Shown piece after piece: positions 1 through 10,732 of a stretch of DNA of 64,000 bases. The position numbers and the translations under genes were made by a program. The stretch is from the NCBI GenBank assembly GCA_914767715.1, contig OU612067.1, positions 4,838,001 to 4,902,000 on the forward strand, written 5' to 3'. Position 1 is the stretch's first letter, and each line of letters starts with the position of its first letter. The stretch is from Membranipora membranacea. Its lineage: Eukaryota > Bryozoa > Gymnolaemata > Cheilostomatida > Membraniporidae. The notes below the pieces were generated by a model. It saw nothing but the letters and a program-made list of their open reading frames with translations, made no database searches and was not told the DNA's origin.

Positions 1-3
1 CAG

Positions 4-143
4 GTTATGAAGACTTAGAGTCAGTGAGACAGGTCATGACAGAAAGTGAACTCAGGCCAGTACCAGAGTTTGAAAGTGTGAATGAAGAGTTTGGGTCTAC
101 TAGCAGCTCCCCTTCACAGTCCCAACACAGCCTCAAGTCATGA
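4..143 (+). CDS. Terminal exon of an unknown + strand gene, copy 1 (partial)
   Basis: The window opens on a splice acceptor (cag at 1-3). An open frame follows in phase 2 and ends at TGA 141-143. It encodes about 46 residues, rich in Glu and Ser, with the end SQSQHSLKS. The other two frames stop almost at once. The upstream exons lie outside the window, so the family cannot be named. The same exon is repeated at 6,420-6,559. Confidence 0.6.
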
Positions 144-1583
144 GGCTAACTCTAATTCATTTTTATCATGGTGCTTTGCTTCAGCTCAGTTGAGAATTAC
201 ATACTCATTCAGAATTCTGCTCTGCTGTTGGACAGGCATAGATTGACGAGATCCTTTTTCAGACTAACAAACTAAATATAAAATCAAAGCTAAATGATTA
301 TGCTTAACTAGAACATATTATTTTTTGATGGATACTGGCGGCTCGCATTATTCGATAACCTAGAGGCTTCAATTCAAAACTCAGGTTTGGATTTTCTTTT
401 TCTGAAACATTTGTGTGATACTGATAGGGTAGCCCAGTATTTCGCTCCATATGTTGTTGCCCGAGCAGTTGTTTGTTGATTATAGATTTACCTCACTTTG
501 CTTTTTGAACCTTTACCTTGCAAGTTTTCTTCACAACAAATATGTACGCGACCCAAGTATGAAAATAATATTGTTCGGAATTGTCTTATTTTTTGTTTCT
601 GTTGTGTACACGTCTGTTTTGAGATGTTATTTTTTCATAGCTGTTCACAATATATTTTTGAAAATACAAGAACTCTGAAACTTTGCTGATTGCCTGTCCA
701 GAAATAATATCAGTAGTACTGTTCAATTCCTATATATCTCCCGAATAGACTTCAACATACCACCAGTTCTAATTGGTTGTCATAAGGGAGATCAGCTCAA
801 TTCATGATCGTAGTCAATTGTGTATGGCTTAGAAAATTATCGTTATTTTCAATGGGTTACAAGTGAAGCATAGACTCTCCTACGATGTGTAAAATACACA
901 AATATTTCAAATCAAAACAAGTCAAATTCTCTCGTACCGATTTGTTTAAACCCTGTTTAATGTAAAACCAGTTCACCTTGACGAATACGTATTACAGTAT
1001 ATATACAGAAAATGATTGTTCTAAAACTCTTTCTGAAATACAGATCTTATTGGATGACATTTATTAACGGATGTCTGCTAATATGACTCTCAAGTCTCAA
1101 TAAGAATAAAAATTACAACAACAATCTTAAAATAGATGAAAATTTTATCAGTTACGAGATACAGTTTTGTTGTTATTTGATTACTCTGGTTACAAATTAT
1201 CTAAAACAAGCTATTCGGAAAAAAAAATCTGAATGTATGATGTGAATTGTATGGTCTATCTAACCAACATCCAAAAAGAAATTATAAAAACCAGCACAGG
1301 TCATAAGTGTGCGTTACGAATGTAGGAAACTTAATAGAATTGCCAATTTACAGGTAGAGAGGAAGGGATAAACAGTACGCAATCTATGAAAAATGTGTCA
1401 TGGCCCTCAGGTCCATACCTTGTGCAGTACAATCTACTCCAATCTAATGTATTATTTTATTCACTCTGATGCTGTAGCGAAGCTAGCTACATGACCGTTA
1501 TACCGAGAACTCATCGTTATCACATTACATGAAATGCTGGGGAAAATCGTAATTAGCTTTAAGGTACAATAAAGGCAAAAAAC

Positions 1584-1715
1584 TCCCGCAAACCGGATTT
1601 GAACCGGTGACCTAAGGATGGCTACATCACTCTACCCCGTGAGACCGCAAAGTCCCACAGCGCTGAGCGAAATAACAATTACAGTCCTCCGCTCTACCAA
1701 CTGAGCTATCGCGGG
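1584..1715 (-). tRNA. tRNA-Tyr (GUA) with a 59-base intron, copy 1
   Basis: Read on the - strand, a 37-base 5' half ends just after anticodon GTA and a 36-base 3' half follows a 59-base intron, giving a mature length of 73. The acceptor stem CCCGCGA/TTGCGGG pairs fully with one G-T. The D arm carries the A box TAGCTCAGTTGG and the T arm carries GGTTCAAATCC between perfect five-base arms. A run of six T follows the 3' end as a Pol III terminator. The intron sits at the usual place for eukaryotic tRNA-Tyr. Confidence 0.92.
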
Positions 1716-2690
1716 TTGGATGTATATATTAAGAACAAAATCAATCTGGTTCACAAGTAATATAAATAAAGTATTTGTGTCAGAAAATTATCTATTTACA
1801 TTATATTGTGTTGGCGGATTTACGAAAATTTATTTTATAAATAATAGCCTATAATCAGAAACCCCTGACATATGATTGGTTGATTTTGGACCCGATTAAA
1901 CGAAACCGATAAAATAGGCTATGGAGAACCTGAATATTTGTTTCTCCAGTGTTGGATATACATGATAAGAATAAAATCGATCTTTTTCACAAATAAAATG
2001 CAATTAAAGTATATCTTTCAACAAATAATGTTTGTGGATATTATTATTATTTCATTTAGCAAAGCAGTGGAGGGTAAAATTGAAGTCAATTAAAGGCTCT
2101 AGAAGGACCTAAGCAATATAGAGTATGGCAGCTAGTTTTGCAGTAATTATGCAATATTTTTACACTGAAAGATATTATTAGCAGTTCTGGGTAAAAATTT
2201 ATAGTGTTGTCAATTGTCCCCCCCCCCCTCTTCTCATTCATCTATGAGGTATCGAAGCCTAGTGCTGTACCAGCCTATTAAGCTACCACTTCAAATTACT
2301 TTTTTTTCCAAAGAATCTTCCAAATAAATTATTTTCTCCAAAAGAATGAACATTTTTCCAAATAAATGATTTTTCATTGTCAGGGACATGGTGAATTCTA
2401 ACACTATAAATAATTTTTACCCTGAAGTGCTATGAATTTTTCCAGTGTAAAATTATTGCAGAAGTAGCTGCCGGAATATGTCTTGCTTTGGTCCTTCTGT
2501 AGCCTTCAATCAATGCTTCAATTCATTGCTTCAATTGACTCAAACCTCTACGTTTTCCAATATTTGGGTTAATGATATAGTTTAAACATTTCCGCAAACA
2601 TTTTACTAATGGATTATTTGTTGAAACAAATATTTTATTTGCATTGTATTTGTGAATAAGATTGATTTTGTTCTTACTCTTTACATCCAA
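1716..2690. repeat. Inverted repeat joining two head-to-head tRNA-Tyr genes
   Basis: The roughly 90 bases upstream of the - strand tRNA (from 1,716) and of the + strand tRNA (up to 2,690) match as reverse complements. Both read ttggatgta, then taagaacaaaatcaatc. A third, diverged copy of this upstream block stands alone at about 1,948-2,040 with no tRNA. A fourth flanks the tRNA at 5,569. The layout recurs at 8,129-9,099 in the second duplication arm. The rest of the interval shows no gene. Confidence 0.75.
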
Positions 2691-2822
2691 CCCTCGATAG
2701 CTCAGTTGGTAGAGCGGAGGACTGTAATTGTTATTTCGCTCAGCGCTGTGGGACTTTCCGGTCTCACGGGGCAGAGTGATGTAGCCATCCTCAGGTCACT
2801 GGTTCAAATCCAGTTCGCGGGA
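2691..2822 (+). tRNA. tRNA-Tyr (GUA) with intron, copy 2, acceptor mismatch
   Basis: Same design as the copy at 1,584, on the opposite strand and head to head with it. The 5' end reads CCCTCGA against 3' TCGCGGG, leaving a T-C mismatch at pair 4-69. The anticodon stem GAGGA/TCCTC and the T stem ACTGG/CCAGT are perfect. Seven T follow at 2,824-2,830. It may be functional or a mildly decayed gene. Confidence 0.8.
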
Positions 2823-4334
2823 GTTTTTTTACTTCCATTATAGATATTCTAGTTCATAATTATGTATTTCCCTGCCATTTCATTTAAGGTGATAACAATG
2901 AGTACTTGAAATAATGGTTATGAAATTTGATAAGAACTGGGGGAAATTTCTGATACTAAACAAATTTTTTTGCTCAGTAGCGCTACACATTTTTTCAGTG
3001 TAAAAATATTGCAGAACTAGCTGCTAGATTATATAACCTATAACACTTATCATGCCAATGAGTTTTGTTCTTTCATGGCAAAGACAGGCAACTCCGAATT
3101 TTATCCATGCAAAAATGCAATATTCAAGAATGTTATGACTACATGCACAGTTTGGCAAAAATTCAGAGTTCTGGAACATTTAAAAAATCAAGAATAAATC
3201 AACAAACAGCCAAATGGTTTCAAGAAAATTCTCACGGTTATGTCCAAAACTCTTAAATTGACAGTAAAATCACTTTGCAAAGCCAAAGAGTTGCTATTGT
3301 TCAAATCCAAAACCCCCAAAATATAAACCGTCTTTCCTTTATGGTGCGGATAGGGCTACGTTCTGACCCAATTACACAGCTACCAAAGTTCCCTGTTTAT
3401 CAGGCTATTGCTGGCCCAACAGCAAACAGCTGGCTCCTCTAATAGCTTCACTTCACCCTCACTACTTTGTTCATGCTAACATTTCCTTTACACATCTACT
3501 CAAAAGTGAAAAGGTGAGATTTGTTTGTACTTATTGTGTATTTCCATTTGACAAATTTCTATACAGAAAAGTTTACGGTGCTACGCAATGGCACTAATTG
3601 CACCAAAATTATAATACAAAGAATATCTATAGATCTTGCGTTCGTTCGTCAAAAAGAATATATTTAATTAATTCTTTCGAATAGATGAAAATATTATCAA
3701 TCACAGGATATCATATGGGAATGTGGGAATATGGGAATGTTACTAGAATAAATATTCTTGTAAAAAAAGCATCTTAGGAATGTACATATGGAATGCATGA
3801 TGAAAAAATTAATCCAACCAACAACCGAAGAAAGTGCAGAAAAATACAGAGAGAAGATAATACATGTGTGCTGGGAATGTGAAAAATTCAATAACAGTAC
3901 AGTTTAATTCTGTAAGTGAGGGCGGCATAAATTATACACAATCTATAAACTTTGTGTAAACCTTTCAATGATAAAAATTATCTATGTGGGTCCAGGGAGT
4001 TCCATTCTCCCTGGTGGGTCAGAAGACACAGCAAGCCCAAACAAAAATTTACCTAAGCTTATGAAAAACGATAAACAGTAGGGTATGATAGCAACGCTCA
4101 GTATTTAAAGGGTAAATTTTTGTTCCCCTTGTGTCAGAGAACAACAATAGATATCCAAATTTTAAGGATGTCCTTCATCATCAGATTTGTAGCAGATTTT
4201 ATAAATACCATGTTTGTTAAAGCAATGAGATCAACCATAAATATTGCTCATTTTGATTATTACTTTCTTTATGATCTGAATAGAAGAGCCTGAGATTAAG
4301 TTGAACATGAATGACACAAGTTTCGGGGTAGCAT

Positions 4335-4520
4335 CTACCACCCCGCAGCAGCATATCTGCTTTTTTTAGGGTCATTGCTAGTTTTAGGTTTGACTACTTT
4401 TTGATCTGATGTAGCCTGCTGAGGTGATCTCTCCATAGCTGAACGAGTGACAGAGCGATTTCTATCAGATTGCATACTCTCTGTATCACTATAACCTGTC
4501 ATAGATCCTCCATGTGACAT
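4335..4520 (-). CDS. Duplicated terminal exon of the claudin-like gene, copy 1
   Basis: On the - strand a good acceptor (ttatgttattcag) is followed by an open frame starting MSHGGSMTGY and ending AAAGW with TAG at 4,335-4,337. It matches the natural last exon at 10,733-10,918 residue for residue apart from small changes (QQATSDQ against QQALSDQ). It starts in phase 0, so the exon ending at 12,018 could splice to it instead. That would carry the transcript antisense across the + strand exon at 6,420-6,559. Confidence 0.6.
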   Translation of the reverse strand: MSHGGSMTGYSDTESMQSDRNRSVTRSAMERSPQQATSDQKVVKPKTSNDPKKSRYAAAGW

Positions 4521-5568
4521 CTGAATAACATAAATAAACCGATTACTAATAAAAGAAACCTTCATATTTACAATTGATGGATGAATAAAGAAAAGTAATA
4601 GCTAACCCCAAATGTGTAATTCATGAAAAGGGCTTATTTATAGCCTGGCATTACATACTACAGAATCCTGCATTAGCATTCAGCAATCATGTGAGTTTCA
4701 CTATCAGTTCAGTAAAATAAGGTAAAATCTGACTGTGATATCAAGTCTCCCCAACTAAAATGGTTAAATGGTATAAATAATCCTTCCCCTTTTACTTTCC
4801 TCATTAGGTAACTCTGATATGGCACAATGATTGCGTGAGTGACCGATGCTGGGATCATATTTTTATGAAGGTAGGTGGCCCTTATATATGGAAATTCTCA
4901 ATCGATTCTTAAAACCAACCAACCATAAATGACAAGTCAATATGTTGCATGTCAGCCAAAATAATCGCTCATAGGCTTATTAAGTCTATGACAAGGCGGC
5001 ATAGTATTTTTATCTTGTAACTCAACATTCCTGTGGTCGACGCCTTAATAAAACTTTTTGAAAATGATGCTTAATTTTGCCACCAAGCATCCATAAACTT
5101 GTTCAAGATCATACACTGTTGGTCGGGATCCTACTTTTTAATAATCCGCTGTGACTGCAGACTGATAAGTTATTAGGAACACAACTGTGTAAAGGATGAG
5201 TCACACTGAGGAGTTAGTCTGTCTAATAGATAAGAATGTGGTGTAATAATTGTTCAAGTAATTTTATCAAGACATTATTATTAGCTTGACAAGCTGTGAT
5301 AAATATCTCATAGGAGTGACTGCAGCGACATATCTTGACCTGGTTTGCCATGTGGTTAAAATTGTTGCGACGAGACGATACTTAGGATGAGCTCTGAGCT
5401 GAACTATACGCTAGACCACCCCAATAAAACGGAAAACTGTCCTGTGTTGTCAGCAGCCAGCATATATGTATGCATACAGTAATAATATAAAAAGCTCTGT
5501 CCATTTTGGTGTTAATTGATATGTGAGGGAAAATTGTATTAAACTTGATAACAACGAGGTAAAAAGTC

Positions 5569-5700
5569 TCCCGCGAACTGGATTTGAACCAGTGACCTAA
5601 GGATGGCTACATCACTCTGCCCCGTGAGCCCTTGCGGACCCAAAGCGCTAAGCGATATAACAATTACAGTCCTTCGCTCTACCAACTGAGCTATCGCGGG
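5569..5700 (-). tRNA. tRNA-Tyr (GUA) with intron, copy 3
   Basis: This copy lies in the single-copy stretch between the two arms of the segmental duplication. The acceptor stem CCCGCGA/TCGCGGG pairs fully. The anticodon stem begins with A instead of G, but its partner is T, so pairing is kept (AAGGA/TCCTT). The intron differs in sequence from those of the other copies. A run of five T follows. The kept pairing argues that this copy is functional. Confidence 0.9.
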
Positions 5701-6419
5701 CTGGATATATGTAATAAGAATAAAATCAACCTTATTCACGAATCACAAATATAGTATCAATAAAGTATTTGTGTCAGTAAATAGTCTATTCATATTATGT
5801 TGGTGGATTTGATTGATTTTATTCTTACCTCTTTAAATTATGTTTGTGGATCAATGGCATATGATACGACATTTATGATTGGTCAAGAGTGGGGCCATTT
5901 TATCAATTCATGTCAAAGGCAGGCAACTCCGTATTAAATTTGCCAAACATTTTTAATATATCAAATGGATTTAGCCCTGCTCTGGGGGTATGTCTGGTCA
6001 TGAGGGACCTCTCACAGATCAGCCTGTGTCAGGAGCTGGGTATTATTCTAATTATTGAGAATAATGAAAGGCTTCCAAGTATTGTTTTGTGTTATGATGT
6101 TGCGCGTATACGTCTTATGATAATATACATTTAATAAATGATTAAATATTTGGGATTGGCTAATGTATAAAATAAAAAGAACATTGACTCAAATTGTTTT
6201 ACCAATTCAATCAATCCAATTTTTGTTCTCAAAAAGTAATTAGGTAAATCATCTATCACCGTGTCCTGCCCTAACTTACGCAATCAATGATGTCAATTAT
6301 TTTTCAAGATATTATACCAGATGTTTAAGATTTGGTGCTTTGCTTATGAACATCACTCTCAAACTCATACGACTTTCTACTGCCTTCCCGTTAATTAGAT
6401 ATTACTGATATTGTTTCAG

Positions 6420-6559
6420 GTTATGAAGACTTAGAGTCAGTGAGACAGGTCATGACAGAAAGTGAACTCAGGCCAGTACCAGAGTTTGAAAGTGTGAATG
6501 AAGAGTTTGGGTCTACTAGCAGCTCCCCTTCACAGTCCCAACACAGCCTCAAGTCATGA
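6420..6559 (+). CDS. Terminal exon of the same unknown gene, copy 2
   Basis: Copy of the exon at 4-143. Here the full acceptor is visible (ttgtttcag ending at 6,419), and the same phase-2 frame ends at TGA 6,557-6,559. The coding sequence looks unchanged between copies. A transcript entering from the left could use either copy as its last exon, or one copy may be dead. The protein family is not recognised. Confidence 0.55.
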
Positions 6560-7996
6560 GGCTAACTCTAATTCATTTTTATCATGGTGCTTTGCTTCAG
6601 CTCAGTTGAGAATTACATACTCATTCAGAATTCTGCTCTGCTGTTGGACAGGCATAGATTGACGAGATCCTTTTTCAGACTAACAAACTAAATATAAAAT
6701 CAAAGCTAAATGATTATGCTTAACTAGAACATATTATTTTTTGATGGATACTGGCGGCTCGCATTATTCGATAACCTAGAGGCTTCAATTCAAAACTCAG
6801 GTTTGGATTTTCTTTTTCTGAAACATTTTGTGTGATACTGATAGGGTAGCCCAGTATTTCGCTCCATATGTTGTTGCCCGAGCAGTTGTTTGTTGATTAT
6901 AGATTTACCTCACTTTGCTTTTTGAACCTTTACCTTGCAAGTTTTCTTCACAACAAATATGTACGCGACCCAAGTATGAAAATAATATTGTTCGGAATTG
7001 TCTTATTTTTTGTTTCTGTTGTGTACACGTCTGTTTTGAGATGTTATTTTTTCATAGCTGTTCACAATATATTTTTGAAAATACAAGAACTCTGAAACTT
7101 TGCTGATTGCCTGTCCAGAAATAATATCAGTAGTACTGTTCAATTCCTATATACCTCCCGAATAGACTTCAACATACCACCAGTTCTAATTGGTTGTCAT
7201 AAGGGAGATCAGCTCAATTCATGATCGTAGTCAATTGTGTATGGCTTAGAAAATTATTGTTATTTTCAATGGGTTACAAGTGAAGCATAGACTCTCCTAC
7301 GATGTGTAAAATACACAAATATTTCAAATCAAAACAAGTCAAATTCTCTCGTACCGATTTGTTTAAACCTTGTTTAATGTAAAACCAGTTCACCTTAACA
7401 AAGACGTATTACAGTATATATACAGAAAATGATTGTTCTAAAACTCTTTCTGAAATACAGATCTTATTGGATGACATTTATTAACGGATGTCTGCTAATA
7501 TGACTCAAGTCTCAATAAGACAAAAATTACAAAAACAATCTTAAAATAGATGAAAATTTTATCAGTTACGGGATACAGTTTTGTTGTTATTTGATTACTC
7601 TGGTTACAAATTATCTAAAACAAGCTATTCGGAAAAAAAAATTTGATTGTATGATGTGAATTGTATGATCTATCTAACCAACATCCAAAAAGAAATTATA
7701 AAACCAGCACAGGTCATAAATGTGCGTTACGAATGTAGAAAACTTAATAGAATTGCCAATTTACAGGTAGAGAGGAAGGGATAAACAGTACGCAAACTAT
7801 GAAAATTGTGTCATAGCCCTCAGGTCCATACCTTGTGCAGTACAATCTACTCCAATCTTATGTATTATTTTATTCACTCTGATGTTGTAGCGAAGCTAGC
7901 TACATGACCGTTATACCGAGAACTCATCGTTATCACATTACATGAAATGCTGGGGAAAATCATAATTAGCTTTAAGGTATAATAAAGGCAAAAAAC

Positions 7997-8128
7997 TCCC
8001 GCAAACCGGATTTGAACCGGTGACCTAAGGATGGCTACATCACTCTACCCCGTGAGACCGCAAAGTCCCACAGCGCTGAGCGAAATAACAATTACAGTCC
8101 TCCGCTCTACCAACTGAGCTATCGAGGG
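7997..8128 (-). tRNA. tRNA-Tyr (GUA) with intron, copy 4, acceptor mismatch
   Basis: Duplicate of the gene at 1,584-1,715. One change in the acceptor arm (CCCTCGA against TTGCGGG) gives a T-C mismatch at pair 4-69 that its sister copy lacks. Intron, A box, B box and terminator are kept. It may be on the way to becoming a pseudogene. Confidence 0.8.
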
Positions 8129-9099
8129 TTGGATGTAAAGAGTAAGAACAAAATCAATCTAGTTCACAAGTAATATAAATAAAGTATTTGTGTCAGAAAA
8201 TTATCTATTTACACTATATTGTGTTGGCGGATTTACGAAAATTTATTTTATAAATAATAGCCTATAATCAGAAATCCCTGACATATGATTGGTTGATGTT
8301 GGACCCGATTAAACAAAACCGATTAAATAGGCTATGGAGAATCTGAATATTTGTTTCTCCAGTGTTGGATATACATGATAAGAATAAAATCGATCTTTTT
8401 CACAAATAAAATGCAATTAAAGTATATCTTTCAACAAATAATGTTTGTGGATATTATTATTATTATTTCATTTAGCAAAGTGGAGGGTAAAATTGAAGTC
8501 AATTAAAGGCTCTAGAAGGACCTAAGCAATATAGAGTATGGCAGCTAGTTTTGCAGTAATTATGCAATATTTTTACACTGAAAGATATTATTAGCAGTTC
8601 TGGGTAAAAATTTATAGTGTTGTCAATTGTCCCCCCCCCTTCTCATTCATCTATGAGGTATCGAAGCCTAGTGCTGTACCAGCCTATTAAGCTACTACTT
8701 CAAATTACTTTTTTTTCCAAAGGATCTTCCAAATAAATTATTTTCTCCAAAAGAATGAACATTTTTCCAAATAAATGATTTTTCATTGTCAGGGACATGG
8801 TGAATTCTAACACTATAAATAATTTTTACCCTGAAGTGCTATAAATTTTTCCAGTGTAAAGTTATTGCAGAAATAGCTGCCGGAATATATTTTGCTTTGG
8901 TCCTTCTGTAGCCTTCAATCAATGCTTCAATTCATTGCTTCAATTGACTCAAACCTCTACGTTTTCCAATATTTGGGTTAATGATATAGTTTAAACATTT
9001 CCGCAAACATTTAACTAATGGATTATTTGTTGAAACAATTATTTTATTTGCATTGTATTTGTGAATAAGATTGATTTTATTCTTACTCTATACATCCAA

Positions 9100-9241
9100 C
9101 CCTCGATAGCTCAGTTGGTAGAGCGGAGGACTGTAATTGTTATATCGCTCAGCGCTGTGGGACTTTCCGGTCTCACGGGGTCTCACGGGGTAGAGTGATG
9201 TAGCCATCCTCAGGTCACTGGTTCAAATCCAGTTCGCGGGA
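9100..9241 (+). tRNA. tRNA-Tyr (GUA) with a 69-base intron, copy 5
   Basis: Duplicate of the gene at 2,691-2,822 with the same T-C acceptor mismatch. A tandem duplication of tctcacgggg inside the intron (about 9,171-9,190) lengthens the gene to 142 bases. Six T follow the 3' end. Whether the splicing enzyme accepts the longer intron cannot be judged from sequence. Confidence 0.75.
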
Positions 9242-10732
9242 GTTTTTTACTTCCATTATAGATATTCTAGTTCATAATTACGTATTTACCTGCCATTTCA
9301 TTTAAGGTGATAACAATGAGTCCTTGGTATAATGGTTATGAAATTTGATAAGAACTGGGGGAAATTTCTGACACTAAACAAATTTTTTACTCAGTAGCGC
9401 TACAAATTTTTTCAGAGTAAAAATATTGCATAACTACTGCAGAACTAGCTGCTAGATTATATAACCTGTAACACTTATCATGCCAATGAGTTTTGTTCTT
9501 TCATGGCAAAGACAGGCAACTCCGAATTTTATCCATGCAAAAATGCAATGTTCAAGAATGTTATGACTACAAAAATTCAGAGTACTGGAACATTTAAAAA
9601 ATCAAGAATAAATCAACAACCAGCCAATTGGTTTCAAGAAAAATCTCACGGTTATGTCCAAAACTCTTAAATTGACTGTAAAATCACTTTGCCAAAGCCA
9701 AAGAGTTGCTGTTGTTCAAATCCAAAACCCCCAAAATATAAACCGTCTTTCCTTTGTGGTGCAGATAGGGCTACGTTCTGACCCAACTACAAAGCTACCA
9801 AAGTTCCCTGTTTATCAAGCTATTGCTGTCCCAGCAGCAAACAGCTGGCTCCTCTAATAGCTCTAATAGCTTCACTTCACCCTCACTACTTTGTTCATGC
9901 TAACATTCCCTTTACACATCTACTCAAAAGTGAAAAGGTGAGATTTGTTTGTACTTATTGTGTATTTCCATTTGACAAATTTCTATACAGAAAAGTTTAC
10001 GGTGCTACGCAATGGCACTAATTGCACCAAAATTATAATACAAAGAATATCTATAGATCTTGCGTTCGTTCGTCAAAAAGAATATATTTAATTAATTCTT
10101 TCGAATAGATGAAAATATTATCAATCACAGGATATCATATGGGAATGTGGGAATATGGGAATGTTACTTGTATAAATATTCTTGTAAAAAAAGCATCTTA
10201 GGAATGTACATATGGAATGCATGATGAAAAAATTAATCCAACCAACAACCGAAGAAAGTGCAGAAAAATACAGAGAGAAGATAATACATGTGTGCTGGGA
10301 ATGTGAAAAAGTCAATAACAGTACCGTTTAATTCTGTAAGTGAGGGCGGCATAAATTATACACAATCTATAAACTTTGTGTAAACCTTTCAATGATAAAA
10401 ATTATCTATGTGGGTCAGAAGACACAGCAAGCCCAAACAAAAATTTACCTAAGCTTATGAAAAACGATAACCAGTAGGGGTATGATAGCAACGCTCAGTA
10501 TTTAAAGGGTAAATTTTTGTTCCCCTTGTGTCAGAGAACAACAATAGATATCCAAATTTTAAGGATGTCCTTCATCATCAGATTTGTAGCAGATTTCATA
10601 AATACCATGTTTGTTAAAGCAATGAGATCAACCATAAATATTGCTCATTTTGATTATTACTTTCTTTGTGATCTGAATAGAAGAGCCTGAGATTAAGTTG
10701 AACATGAATGACACAAGTTTGGGGGGTAGCTT

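Larger units (their letters stand above)
1..5545. repeat. Segmental duplication, copy 1
   Basis: This block is a direct repeat of about 6,417-12,015; position 1 matches 6,417. The two copies are nearly identical by eye from the start to the - strand exon at 4,335-4,520. Beyond that exon similarity drops clearly to about 5,545 and needs many small gaps. The block holds a + strand terminal exon, two tRNA-Tyr genes, a - strand terminal exon and the intron that follows it. The left edge may lie outside the window. Confidence 0.95.

Noticed and set aside
451-678. 75-codon open frame repeated at 6,868-7,095
   Set aside because: It recurs only because the whole block is duplicated. It overlaps another open frame, has AT-driven composition and no recognisable domain.
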